Position numbers and translations under genes: made by a program. From Isoetes taiwanensis (lineage: Eukaryota > Streptophyta > Lycopodiopsida > Isoetales > Isoetaceae): a DNA stretch of 64,000 nucleotides. The stretch spans positions 13,794,716 to 13,858,715 of the forward strand of contig JAJEKV010000004.1 in the NCBI GenBank assembly GCA_021234155.1, in the 5' to 3' direction. The notes under the pieces were generated by a model that searched no databases, was not told the origin of the DNA, and was given only the letters and a program-made list of their open reading frames with translations. This document shows positions 1 through 10,578 of this stretch, piece after piece; position 1 is the stretch's first letter; every line of letters starts with the position of its first letter.

Positions 1-925
1 CTCCACCCTCGAGTACATGTCTACCAAGTACTCCCCACATAGGCGGCCCAGCTGGAGGAATCGATCCTCATGCAACAACCTCGCCTGTACCATTGCAATC
101 TGCGTGAGATTGTACTCATTTTCAGGTCCCCAGCCTAATGTGCCATGTGGGTAAAACAGGGGATATTGAAGTGGTTCATACATAGGATCAAGAATGCTCA
201 TAAAGGTTGGTTCCCCTTGATTCTCGTACTTAAAACCAAATATTCGAGGTCAATGTCACCGTATTTATTGACTTCGGCAATGGCCGCAATCTCATTGCTT
301 GCAACAACCCCTTCAATTGTTATGTATGCTAATGGCATGCGCAAGCTACCCATAGTCCGGAGATTTCGAATAAATGGATTTATCTGATCAAGGATTGAAC
401 CGATAATCGCAATCCATTGGAATGCACCCTCTGATTTCGTGCCTGCATGTATCGTTGTGACTCATCATAGATGTACCAATGTATAGGATTTCCAATGTCT
501 GTCGTAGGAAGTAGTCGATGGTATGTGCGACCCGTAATCGTAACGGATGATGGAAAATCCAAGTTTACAAATCCACCGTCAACTCCGAGCACACTAAAGC
601 AAAACAATTTATTGACCTTTCTGGCTTCTATATCAAAACCGGGTGTGTTATATAGGTTATTTAATGCTGGGGGCAAAGGGGGTAACCGTGGCAATTGCCA
701 TCTCCCAAGTATTACAACAAAATCCATCTTGCTCAACGTTAAGTAGTGGGATCCGCAATAGGTACATCTCTTATTCCACGCGCACATCATGTAAGTTTGA
801 CTTATTGCCAAACTCATACGTCGTGGCACAAGCTTGCCAATGAATTGAGTGTCCTTGTTCGACCTGCGTGGGCTTAATCTCGCCACATCTACAACAATAT
901 GTTTATTAAGATTCGGAACCTCCAT
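1..925 (-). pseudogene. Helitron RepHel protein, N-terminal part (broken, runs off left edge)
   Basis: Read on the minus strand from an ATG at 925, this encodes the segment before the catalytic Rep domain of a plant Helitron protein. Seen: a Cys pair in RCTYCGSHY, then SVTITGRTYHRLLPT followed by NPIHWYIYDE, the typical (Y/F)HR...YIYD block of Helitron proteins. A stop follows at about 380. In other frames from about 320 down to 1 come NEIAAIAEVNKYGDIDLEY, EPLQYPLFYPHGTLGWG, and a tail ending with GEYLVDMYSRVE, all family hallmarks. In the intact protein it would act in rolling-circle transposition (HUH Rep nuclease plus helicase). At least one stop and one or more frameshifts break it. The HUH motif itself would lie beyond base 1. 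The recognition is from family motifs; confidence in family is high, in any activity nil. Confidence 0.85.
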
Positions 926-1068
926 CTACATTAATGGTCGAAGTCCTCAGATTCAATTCAAGAGACCCCATGTTCCTACCTTCTATCTCAGATATCTTCT
1001 ATTGGCCTAGACAATTGTTGTCTATAAAGCTCCCTTTTTCTCTCGTCATCCATTCCTATTCTCTTCAC

Positions 1069-1296
1069 TTAAATTTGCAAAACGTTGTTCTCTTCTTTTT
1101 TTTTCCTCTTCAATCCGCGGTAGCATAGCTTTTCGTGCTTTTGTCTCATTCTCTCCCTACGCTCCTCGCTTAAACTAGCTAGTCGCTCTCTAGTAGGCAT
1201 TGTTCCACAAATTCTACTATTCAAGAAAACAATCAATGAAATGCGGATAGACGTGAAAGGCAACTTACTTGTATCCGCTTTGTTTTCGTGTTCCAA
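1069..1296 (-). pseudogene. Basic leader probably belonging to the same Helitron protein
   Basis: Minus-strand open segment containing MPTRERLASLSEERRERMRQ and then a Lys/Arg-rich stretch. It lies directly upstream, in the minus sense, of the Helitron N-terminal segment. Highly basic, coiled-coil-like leaders of this type are common at the start of plant Helitron proteins. The frame is closed by a stop near 1,069 and stops lie between it and position 925, so the join is an inference from position and composition only. Confidence 0.4.
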
Positions 1297-1299
1297 TAA

Positions 1300-3700
1300 T
1301 ATAAAGCAAGTCGTTAATGATAAGCATTAGCTACTCCGCATCGCAATATTCTGCACACATAAGAAGATACTTTTTTACTCTATTTGCACGTGATTTTATG
1401 GCAAATTGTGCAAATAAATAAGTTTGTCTCTAGTTTGAACTTTATATTGAAATTTTGGCAAAATATGCAATAAGCAAGTTTTTTATTTGATATTTAAATT
1501 TGAAAAATTGAAATCATCTTATGAATACTCGAACTAAATACTACTTGAATTTTTAATCCTATAATTCTATGTTTTAGATTGCATCCTTTATAACATATTT
1601 TCGCACGCACGAATTTAAAGATGCCGAGCCCTAGGCTATTGCATGCTTTATATAGTTATTTGTAATGCTATTAAGGTTGACGATGGCAAACAAATATCCA
1701 ATAACGCTTGTTATGGAACTCGCGTCCCGCTCTTAAGCTTTCGATGTCGTGATATTAAACAAAAACATAGCCATGGAAGAAGGGTGAACTAATTTAAGAG
1801 GCTCAAGCGGCTATGGCCAAATAAAACTCATTTAGCTCTACTTGAGCTAGTGATGTAGCTTGAAGATTGTGAGAGCAAGCCAATATGTTACTTACCTAGC
1901 CTTACCCCCTGGTTTTCTATTGCCATAACAAAGATTATATAGGCAGCAAGAGATGAAGTATTATTAAATTAAAAGATGAGCACCCCCGATAATCGGGATG
2001 CCACCTACGAGTGCCTAACTTGGTGATTCTAAACACACAAGATATCATAATCGCGACGATGGAAAAATGTCGATAATTCTTGCATCCCGTAAAGAAACCA
2101 AGCAAAAAGACTTATTATTCAACTTTTGTAACTAGGACCTATGTAGTTCGAAAGCACACCTCTAGAGATTGATGTATGAGTAAACAAAGATATTCAATAA
2201 TGCCAAAATCACGCTAGTTTATCATAATGATGGTTATTTGTACCCCCTCCGTATATTCAAGAAGTATTACTTCTACTATAAGGAATTAAACTATTGAATT
2301 ATTTCATAAGACATGTATGCATGCAAGAACTATTTCATAAGACATGTACGCATGTAAGAACATACACATGGTAAGAAAAAGGTAAAGTCGAAAAATGCGC
2401 ATGTGTATTAATTCATTCAAATAATAGTTTAGTAAAACATGAACTAAGAAGGAAGAAGAAGATCATATGTGCTATAGCCAACCATTATTTCATAAATCGT
2501 GGGCGTAAGATTAGAAAAAAGTGGCTTCGAACCTAGTTCCGGCGATGGACCCATCCATTCAAGCAAATTTTAATGCAGATTAGGGTTCCAACCAAATCGC
2601 TTTGTTCAGGCCCCAATTTCTTCCCAATTTGATGTAGCAAATGCAAAAAATCCGAAGCTTAGCTATGGCGGTAGAGCGGAAAAACCCTTTCTAGCAACAG
2701 AAGCTTTACATCTCTGTAAACTCTCGATCTTTGTTTTAAAAGAATAGGAGTTTTGTCTAGGATGTGGGTTTTCTTTGCATAGAAACAAAGTACCCATCAA
2801 GCTGATTCGTTTTTGTTCTTGGTATAGGTCTGCAAGCTATGGCGGAAAAAAGAGTTTCCAAATTTATGCTCTTAAGCTCGAAGATTTGTTTGATTCAGGC
2901 CGTCAGAGTGCCGCATTCTTTATGGAATCTCTCTTTCAAGCAGTTTCTACAGGACCCAAATAAAAAAACGGCCCAACAAATCCCCTGCATTTTGTGGCAA
3001 GCATTTTTCAGAAATTATGCATAAATCTCGACACAAGAAATGGCCCCAAATCTGCAATTCTAGCTTCTATAACGGCCTGTGCCTTTGCAGGATCCGGATT
3101 TCCCCAAGTCTATGGGAATTTGCCCAAATCCGCACAGCCTTTGGCCAAAAAGGGTGAAAGATCCACCGTATTGTGGTAGCTCTAGCAGAGGAGATTTACC
3201 AAAGGGCAGCAATTGGGTAGTCTGGATTTATGAAACCTGTAGATGAGAAAGCTAGAATAGAGGCGGCCAGATCTGCGCAGGGATTCTGATTCCATCCAAA
3301 CTGAAGACGGAATGAGGGCAGAGCTCTGAATCTAAAACAATCTTATAATATTTTTATCAGAGATTGCAGAAAACCGAAGCCATGAGTTCAGAAAGCCATA
3401 CCTGATACCTGAAAGTGAAGCCAGGACAGCGCCAAAATTATACAAAACCCTACACTAGATTATCTCGCCTTATATAGGCGGCGCAACACTGATCAATGGG
3501 TCTAAAATGCCCATCTGTCAAACAACGAGGAGCAGATGGCTGATTCAAACATCTGGCCGAAGCAGATCTCCGGTAGTGGCAGTGCCCAAAATATCCGACG
3601 GTGAAGCCTGCACCTTGTTTATCGACGGTCGAGATGAATGCCTCGACGTCGAAACTATAGGCATTATATATGTTAAGATATACGAGATGAACTAGAACAG
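1300..3700. other. Mostly non-coding AT-rich stretch
   Basis: No convincing coding region was found. Two related segments mention a 'gctatggcgg' core (about 2,660 and 2,836), suggesting a short degenerate duplication. A minus-strand TATA-like word (CCTATATAAGG, plus 3,468-3,478) is followed in the minus sense by GTAGGGTTTT and short non-conserved ORFs, so it may be a relic promoter. Nothing else is supported. Confidence 0.3.
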
Positions 3701-3704
3701 CCTC

Positions 3705-4919
3705 AAAGTAGACAACCAATATTCGTAAATGGCAAGGCTGGCACGGGAAAAACTTTCGTCCTCAATTGCATATGCTTATTAATACGAGGAAACAAGAATA
3801 TAGTGCTACCATGTGGCACAACAGCACTCGCAGCTCTCCAATACCCAGGGGGGGCGAACTGCACATTCGCTTTTCCAAATCCCTGTTGTAGAAAATAACA
3901 TAGGTCTACATTCATTGCTAGAACGAGATTCGGGAGCAGCTCAACTTCTTAGTGTAGCAAAGGCTATAATTTGGGACGAATTCCCAATGGCCAACAAAGC
4001 AGTGATAGAAAGCGCGCACAACCTGTTGCAACAATTATGTGGAAACAATTTACCATTTGGGGAAAGCATTTTATAGGTTCCGAGATTTTAGACAAATAGG
4101 ACCCATCGCGGAAAGGAGGAGGTAAACCGCCGCTATTAATGCATCCATAAAATCATCATCGCTATGGCAAACATTTCATGTCTTGAAGTTAGAACAACCA
4201 ATACGAAATGCGTGAGATCCCGAACTCATGCAAGATGTCGATAACATAGGGGAAAACCGAGGAGACAACAGCCTCTCTAGACATATTCAATAATTTACTA
4301 TTGAAATTGCGTATGCGTAAAAACTTTTTGTACCCATCTGAAGTCTTGAGGAATCCAACCGAATGTGAGAACCGAGCATTTTTGTCGTCGATTAACAAGC
4401 ACGCCACTGATTTCAACGAGCGTATATTGGACAAGGTTCCTAACCAAGGTAAGAGATACTATAGCCATGATCACATTCGGGAACAAGACGAACCCATTCA
4501 TGACCATCCCTATGCAACGTCAGATTTTCTGAATAACTTCACCCACTCTGGCATCCCTAACCATAAACTCAATCTCAAAGTAGGAGCAATATGCCACATT
4601 ATGAAATGACTTGACACAGAAAAGGGCCTCGTGAAAAACGCAAGAGTAATGATCACGTCAATGCATGACAGGTTCGTAATGGTAAAAGTATTAGCAGCAG
4701 CAAATGATTGTATATACCCAATTTCGAGGACCGACTTCTTCTACCAACCGTGAGAACAGCCATGGACCATACACGCATCGCCAACTACCATTACGGCTAG
4801 CATACTCCACCACCTTTAATAGCCGTCGTGGACTAACATTAGACCGCTGGCCGCCCTTGACCTCCGTGACAAATGTATTTGCCCACGGGCATTATATACA
4901 TATACCACGCCAGCTGTGA
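3705..4919 (+). pseudogene. Helitron PIF1-like DNA helicase domain (frameshifted)
   Basis: Successive plus-strand frames give the ordered motifs of the PIF1-family helicase that ends Helitron proteins. Motif I (Walker A) is NGKAGTGKTF at about 3,729-3,758; GGRTAHSLFQIP follows at 3,850; motif II (Walker B) is IIWDEFPMAN at about 3,967; motif III reads DFRQIGPIA at 4,086-4,112; then LWQTFHVLKLEQPIRNA (4,163-4,213), a SGIPNHKLNLKVGA block at 4,550 and the C-terminal RQLPLRLAYSTTFNSRRGLTLDR at 4,780-4,850, with VFAHGHYIHIPRQL near the end. It would be an ATP-driven helicase of rolling-circle transposition. Frame changes at about 4,075, 4,215, 4,610 and 4,760 plus several stops make it a pseudogene. 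It points the opposite way to the Rep N-terminus at 1-925, so the two are either separate elements or were split by inversion. Confidence 0.87.
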
Positions 4920-4930
4920 TACCTAAGAGG

Positions 4931-5402
4931 CAAGACGTGCTAATCCTTTTTATCTCCGTGAGAATACAACAAAGCGCATCGCAAACGCCGCCTACAAGGA
5001 ATTTCTCTCGAAAAGGTACTCTTTCTCTACCCATTTTCTAAATAGGTGCATCCTCTTTATTCTTTTTTCACAATAACATGGCCAAAACCACTAGAAGTGA
5101 AAGATATGTTTTTTCCTCAATCGCCTTCTATGCAAGACACTACATTTATGAGAGTTGAGTTTAGATAAGGTAATGCTCTCCACTAATGGTTCTACTACTA
5201 TCTATCTATCTATTCTGTAAAAAAGAAAAAGAAAAAAAAGAAACTCTCTCTTGCCTGCCTGTATACGGAAGAGACAAGACGTGCTAATCCTTTTATCTCC
5301 AGAGAATACAACAAAGCGTACTGAGAATGTCGTCTACAAGGAAATTCTCTACTGAAAAAGGTACTCTTTCTCTACCCATTTTCTAAATGGATACATCCTC
5401 TA
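4931..5402. repeat. Pair of imperfect direct repeats (about 125 bp each)
   Basis: The segment starting CAAGACGTGCTAATCC at 4,931 recurs at 5,275. Both copies continue through GAGAATACAACAAAGCG, then TCTCTACCCATTTTCTAAAT, up to about 5,055 and 5,402. A second word pair, GTTTAGATAAGGTA followed by a CTCTcnACTAATG box, occurs at about 5,160 and 5,411. The spacing is about 344 bp. These lie just past the helicase C-terminus, so they may be Helitron 3' flank sequence duplicated in place; no coding is seen. Confidence 0.7.
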
Positions 5403-5569
5403 CTAATGGAGTTTAGATAAGGTACGCTCTCTACTAATGTTTTTCCCCGTAAGAAAAAGAAAAGGGAAAAAGGAACTTTCTCTTGCCCCGCCTGCATGAT
5501 AGATGGCCTCATTGCTCAATTACCATGGGTTACCCCTCATCCATTTCTATGATGTTAAATGAAAACAAT

Positions 5570-5662
5570 GTCCATTGCGATGGAAGCCTAGTGGTCAAGC
5601 CATTGATGTTGGGTGACCCCCCATCTAGGCTCAAAACCCACTGACGGCCATTGAGTGGTGCA

Positions 5663-5691
<29 letters not shown>
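5570..5691 (+). mobile_element. tRNA-derived SINE-like segment with poly(A) tail
   Basis: The segment has a box-A-like word (AAGCCTAGTGGTCAAGCC, 5,583-5,600) and, about 30 bp on, a box-B-like word (GGCTCAAAACCC, 5,628-5,639), the spacing of an RNA polymerase III internal promoter. It ends in 27 A residues (5,665-5,691), followed by a (GA)n run to 5,709. This is the layout of a plant tRNA-related SINE. Target duplications were not located. Confidence 0.6.
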
Positions 5692-5693
<2 letters not shown>

Positions 5694-5709
5694 GAGAGAG
5701 AGAGAGAGA

Positions 5710-5790
5710 TGTTCATCGCGGTGAAAGTCTAGTGGTCAAGCCATTGGTTATGGGCGACCCCCACCCAGGCCCAAAACCCACTGATTATCA
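5710..5790 (+). mobile_element. Second tRNA-derived SINE-like segment
   Basis: Starts right after the (GA)n run and repeats the preceding SINE head: box-A-like AAGTCTAGTGGTCAAGCC at 5,724-5,741 and box-B-like GGCCCAAAACCC at 5,768-5,779, ending with ACCCACTGAT. No poly(A) is seen at its end. Two heads around one poly(A) tract suggest a tandem or dimeric insertion. Confidence 0.55.
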
Positions 5791-6025
5791 TCATCTGATG
5801 ATTACAAATAATGACAAAAATGAAAGAAATCCAAATCATAGCAGCCTAATGGTGGGAATCTCGTACATCGATCATAGCACCCATCTATCATAATGGCACG
5901 TAACACACGGTAATAATACGGGTTCAACTCCTAATGTTCTCTAATTGTGTTCTTAAATTGATACATACAACTCTAGCAGTTCTAGCATCCCTGGAACTCA
6001 CACCAAGTGAATAAAGAGAAATGTT

Positions 6026-6059
6026 CGCGGCGGCCTTGGCCGCCGCGATAAATTTCTTG
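6026..6059 (+). mobile_element. Candidate decayed Helitron 3' terminus (hairpin + CTTG)
   Basis: A perfect 10-bp inverted repeat, arms CGCGGCGGCC (6,026-6,035) and GGCCGCCGCG (6,038-6,047) with a TT loop, stands out in AT-rich surroundings. Eight bases on, ATAAATTT is followed by CTTG and a T. Helitrons end in CTRR about 8-12 bases after a GC-rich hairpin and are followed by a host T, so CTTG is one base from canonical CTAG. The orientation agrees with the helicase remnant at 3.7-4.9 kb. That it is the end of that same element is inference. Confidence 0.5.
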
Positions 6060-6716
6060 TATATCTAAATAAAGTTAGATTAAGATTAGAACCATATCTT
6101 TAGAGCAACAATATCTCATCGACCCCTTTAAATATCAATGGTCCATTTAATCCTTCAACTTTGATCTTTATGAATCACCGCTTCCTCGCATGATGAATAA
6201 TCATGCCATTCCAACAGCTTTGATATGATTAACCTTCAATATTCAAATTCGTACTTATCCATAGTCAGTTATACTCTTGGTGATAATTACTCTCTCCCTT
6301 TCTGTGTTATATATGTGGTGGATAGTGCTCTGATGGATGTTTTCTTCACTGGGTTTTGAGTCCCCCTATGTACTCTTTGCGTTCTTTTGAGTAATAAAGG
6401 TCCACGTTCATTAAAAAAAAAGTTTTCCAAGTCTCTGAAACTGAGATTGTATGTACTAATCTATATTTCTTTAATAATAGGATGATCTATATGTTTCGGG
6501 CCATTATTTGGCACAACCTGAATTATAAACTCAACATTGAGAAGTGATAAAGAGAGGTGTAGTGCAATAAGAAATGGATTAACAATAATGATTTTCTAAT
6601 ATAATGAATTATGAAGCGGGATTGTCATATTAGAATTGTTTTTGTCACTGGGCACTTGTTCTCTTGAATATTGGAACCCACTCTTATCTTTATATGACAG
6701 ACACATACCCCATCAT

Positions 6717-7926
6717 TTTTTTTTTTTTTTGAAGAACTGTGTCAGCAATATATTAAAAGAATGGTAATGTTACAAAGCAAGTGAGGAGGAAGGAGAACTG
6801 CCCCAAAGAGACAGTGATACCTCGACACTCCACAACAACTGCAACTCTACTGCTGTACAAACTGGCCATCACCATCTACCACACCCAAGAAGTCCCGCCA
6901 AATGGAAAACTTCCGCTCTAATAATCCCGGGAACACCAAAAAGCTTTGAAATAGCTTGTACCGAAGTCGGAATCGAGAGGTCGCAGGTCAGCCAATCTTC
7001 CGAAGATCCACAACCGCCGCCTTCCAAATCAACCACACCAACCAAGCCACGACAGATGCAAGGCTTGCTGCCGACGAGCTGCCAAGCACCGTGATATACA
7101 TGAAGCAAAGAATTGTTGGTTATTCAATCTCACCAAACAGAGAGCCCCGACCCAATCCCGTGCAACCCGCAAGTGAGGGCATAAAACCGCATAATGCTCC
7201 ACGGGCCTCAATGATGAAGGCCACAACAAGGGCAAAGAGGGCTCACACCCGCCTAAACCGACTCACAAGGACATTCACCCCCGACATCGGGTGCACCACC
7301 CGCCACGTATAACCCGAACCTTCTTGGTGGGGAAGTGAGCTCCATGTCCACGCCCAAACCGAAGCCATCGAGAACCCGGAAGCCGCAGAGACCACTTGCC
7401 TGGCAAGGGGCAGAGTGTCATGAATAGCCAACACCCGTAACAAGACCGCACAAAACAAGAAGATACAACATCCGGATGAACCTTCCAAACCCGCACCACC
7501 ACATCACCCCGAGGGACTATAGGTATGTGTAGCGGAATACTCCCCGCCACTTGTTCCCGTGATAGCCCTGGCCACTGCCCTTCAGCGAAAGCGAGCTCGA
7601 AGAACTCCCACGGCTAGCTGACCATCCCAATACCAATCCTCCAAGGTGAGCACAAAGAGTCAGCCTCCAACGGGCTCAAGGCCCCAGCATGCACAAAGGG
7701 CGCCAAGGGCAAGTACGCAGGGGGTAGAGGAACCCACAAGAAAGGAGAAGAGTGGTGATAAACTGAGGCATAATCTAGCTGGAAGAGCACACACACGTGA
7801 TCCCAAGCCCGCAACACCCCCGTGAGAAAAGGGGATGCATGTGGGAAAGGCCCTGAGACCATACAACAAAGGCCTGTGGCAACTCTACATGCACGTATCG
7901 ACTTTCCAAATGCCACACAATGGCTT
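6717..7926 (-). mobile_element. 5'-truncated LINE 3' end (L1-like), minus strand
   Basis: On the minus strand the segment ends with CTTTTAATATATTGCTGAC, then CAGTTCTTC and a poly(A) tract (plus-strand T run, 6,717-6,730), a familiar tail of plant LINEs. The preceding 1.2 kb is GC-richer than its flanks and has several open but unrecognised minus-strand stretches (for example 7,614-7,916 and 7,243-7,488); no reverse transcriptase motif is visible, so it is probably 3' region only. A 7-bp word CCATCAT occurs at 6,710-6,716 and 7,927-7,933 and may be the target-site duplication; seven bases is short for L1, so this boundary is provisional. Confidence 0.6.
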
Positions 7927-7933
7927 CCATCAT

Positions 7934-8690
7934 ATTTTTTAGATATATAAGCTATACACTTTGAAACTTGAACCCAACGTTGGCCTCAACCTTAATCATG
8001 ACTTCGCCTTTGTCTTGAATGATGACTTAGATTTTGGCTTTTTTGGCTTTCATCGACCTCATTCGCTACTTGGCTAGCCTAGTTTTGGACTTCGATCATT
8101 ATCATCATTTTTTCAATTTAATACTATCGTGTCAAGCCAACCTTGGGGATCGCACATTTAGATTTTCTGGTGGCATGCTTGATTTTGCTTTGTCCTAACG
8201 CGGTCTTCAATCTGTAAATTTATAGTGTCAAAGGCTTGGGAGTTTAGCTATGGTAGAGCAGGGATGTAGAGCAGTGTATCAGATGCAAGAATTAGCTGGA
8301 AATAGGCATATGTCATGTTTATAAGAATTGCAGTAGTGGAGAGATAAATCTATAGTAGATCTATGGCTCTTTATATCGATCTAGTTCCTCAAGTCAAGAT
8401 AATGCTCTCTAAATTCCCATCCTGATGCATTTTAAATTGTTTGATATGCTCTTTAACTTTGACTTGGAGATTTTGATGCCAATGCTGATCGAAAAATGGT
8501 GGGCTCGTAACCACGATTGTGTAATTAGAGAACAAGCTTCAAGTTTCCAAATTTTTCTATCTTACAGTAGCTTAGTTATGGGCATTTCAATACGGTTTTT
8601 TCCCTTTTTATTGCATTGTTGTTTAGAGATTGGAGTGACAATGCAAAGGCACATCATATACTACTTTAACTACTCACCTGCATTTCAAGT
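7934..8690. other. Non-coding stretch
   Basis: AT-rich sequence with no conserved coding, repeat end or RNA recognised. One open frame (8,425-8,694) has no recognisable motif and is likely chance. Confidence 0.3.
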
Positions 8691-8699
8691 TTAACTTTT

Positions 8700-9038
8700 A
8701 TATGTGAAGACTAGCGCTTGAACCTAATTGTTTGACAAGAAGAAGGTGCCACCTTATATATCTAGGCCAACTGGCGGGATCGCGCCACTCCAATGGATGA
8801 GATCGCCAGGACGCCGCATGCATGTAGGTTCTAGAATATTTTAAAACCTTCCGAAACAAACCCGATATATGAGAAAGACATGAGGAAATATTTTTAACAA
8901 ATATTGGTAGCGCGCTTGGCAAAGGTGTGAGTTTAAACCTTATCTTGTGCAACTACCCTTTTGCATCCGTGTGACAACCATCTTTTGTACATACGAGTAT
9001 AATGTTCGTATGATACGAATATCTGTATGGTCGTCACA
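8700..9038 (-). mobile_element. Start of a gypsy 3' LTR (minus; far end not defined)
   Basis: On the minus strand an LTR-type start TGTGACGACC lies at 9,038, directly after a purine-rich polypurine tract (plus 9,039-9,051, pyrimidine-rich CCATCCCCCTCTT) and directly after the stop of a chromodomain coding remnant. The end of the LTR, expected as CA, was not identified; 8,700 is only a guess at its extent. No partner LTR was found in the window. Confidence 0.5.
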
Positions 9039-9054
9039 CCATCCCCCTCTTACG

Positions 9055-9410
9055 ACGGCGACGAGTCCTCCTCGAGGGCCGATGAGTACTCAAACTTGGC
9101 TTATCGTGGTAACGCCGCTGAAACTCCACAATTTTATCGAGCATTAGTCAGATTCTTGGCAGGCTCCCAGGTTCTATCACTTGGTGAGTAACCTTCCTAA
9201 TCGACAAAGTAATACAATCGTCGATGAAGAAACTTGGAGTCCAGAATCTCTTAAACCTCGAACTCCTCATGATCATCAATTTCCACTAGTGGTGGCGGCG
9301 GAGGAACGCGATTCAGAAAAGTATTAATTGTGTCTCTAATAAAGAAACATGAAATAATCGGATGGAGCCGAACAACCGAGGGAGCTCAAGCCTAATGCCA
9401 CATTGTTGAT
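9055..9410 (-). pseudogene. Ty3/gypsy integrase C-terminus and chromodomain remnant
   Basis: The minus strand reads YRLELPRLFGSIRLFHVSLL, then NRVPPPPPLVEIDDHEEFEV, a stop, EILDSKF, a damaged YYFVD*EGYSPSDRTWEPA and finally a basic tail RRTRRRRKRGMV with a stop at the LTR edge. The FHVSLL block is the integrase C-terminal motif; LDS...EGY.P...TWEPA is the chromodomain core, thought to bind chromatin marks and guide insertion. Stops and frame changes show that it is dead. It lies immediately upstream, in the minus sense, of a polypurine tract and LTR start. Confidence 0.8.
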
Positions 9411-9418
9411 CCGTCCCT

Positions 9419-9610
9419 GAGACTTGTGTAATCTCCTTTGTGGGATACGACAAGCTGGAGGATATTTTTGTTGCTTGAAGACCTTGAGACTTGTGTAATC
9501 TCCTTTGTGGGATACGACATGTCGGGAGGATATTTTTCATTGCTTGAAGACCTTGAGACTTGTGTAATCTCCTTAGTGGGATACCACAATTGTCGGGAGG
9601 AGGATACCGC
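9419..9610. repeat. Three tandem copies of a 67-70 bp unit
   Basis: GAGACTTGTGTAATCTCC begins at 9,419, 9,486 and 9,556; each copy continues with a TGTGGGATACGACA-like word, a GGAGGATA word and GCTTGAAGACCTT. Two further copies lie at 38,643-38,770, at the start of the homologous block. The array joins the gypsy remnant to the duplicated exon block and may mark one edge of that block. Confidence 0.8.
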
Positions 9611-10237
9611 TACACTTGATTATAATATAAAAAATGATGTTATGAAAATTCTTTGTATTTCTTAGTGTTAAGGTTTCTAGGTTATTTTATCGTGTTAGCA
9701 CGGGCATCTCTTTGTATCTGGTTATTAGGTTGCTTTTTTTATGTTAGTATCTAGGCTACTTTATGATGTTACTGTAAACTAAACTAAACTGACATCTCTG
9801 AAATCTTTGGTTTCCTAAGTTAGTGCTGCTCATAGACTTCAGTTTTGTTGTAAGAGATCTTTTTCCAGCGTAATTCTGTGTATTCTTGTAGCAAAAAAAG
9901 AAGCTGTGTACTGGAGTTCCTTCAAACAGGTCAACAAGCTTTTGTTCACCAAACTTGAGTTGATTGAATGATCAGCCAATTTATAGGTCATTTCTATCTG
10001 AATCTGTCTTATCCGGACATGAAGATAACTAATATATGATCGCAGAGCAAGTTTAAGGTTTATATAAAGATTCTTTTCTGCAAGAGAGCATTGAGATTTT
10101 AGGTTTAAAATGTACCATATACCTGGATAGTACCTTCCTCTTGTTGGATATGTTGGATGGATGGCACTGGCTAGGCATGTCACGTTATCTAAAAGCATTC
10201 TGGCTTTCTTGTGACAACTTACTAACCTACTGTATCA

Positions 10238-10396
10238 GGAACTGATTCTGTTTTTCCAAAAGTTAGGTCCCAATGTAACAAGTTTGCAGAGCCTGCAAAT
10301 GAGGACATCTCCAGAATTGGTTCTGTTTTTCTGGAATTTACGTCCCAATTTAACGAGTTTATGGAGACTGAAAATGAGCAGCATTGTTCCTGGTGA
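10238..10396 (+). pseudogene. Exon fragment with a 25-residue tandem repeat, unrecognised protein
   Basis: After an AG acceptor-like site (TGTATCAG), 52 open codons begin GTDSVFPKVRSQCNKF and end NEQHCSW before TGA. The peptide is an imperfect duplication with period 25: SVFPKVRSQCNKFAEPANED is echoed by SVFLEFTSQFNEFMETENEQ. The homologous stretch at 39,401-39,565 is open in the same frame, which argues for real coding ancestry. I do not recognise the family. The introns around it are kept, so it was part of a spliced gene. Confidence 0.45.
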
Positions 10397-10440
10397 AGAT
10401 CATGATTTGTTTACATGGTTTTTGTGACCTTTTGTCTAGG

Positions 10441-10578
10441 CCTTGCCCACAATACAAGTCAAAGTTCGAGGATTTAGAAATTCAAGTCGAGGCACATTAT
10501 CATGTGTCCGTTTGGAAGCAGAAATCCCAAGAACATTTCACATTCTCTTGCAACTTTGCTGTAGCAGAGCTACTGTGA
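10441..10578 (+). pseudogene. Possible next exon of the same unrecognised gene
   Basis: Follows the acceptor-like TTTTGTCTAG. One frame reads KSKFEDLEIQVEAHYHVSV then WKQKSQEHFTFSCNFAVAEL. The same frame is open in the second copy (about 39,610-39,762), where a C-to-T change is silent in this frame (GTCC/GTCT), weakly favouring it over a rival open frame. No domain is recognised. Confidence 0.3.

Noticed and set aside
5425-6059. Small non-autonomous Helitron from TCTCTACTAATG to the 6,059 hairpin
   Set aside because: The 5' word occurs more than once nearby in a duplicated segment and no boundary comparison is possible, so the left end is not supported.
9419-9610. CRISPR-like array
   Set aside because: Units are directly adjacent with no unique spacers, and the genome is a plant; it is a simple tandem repeat.
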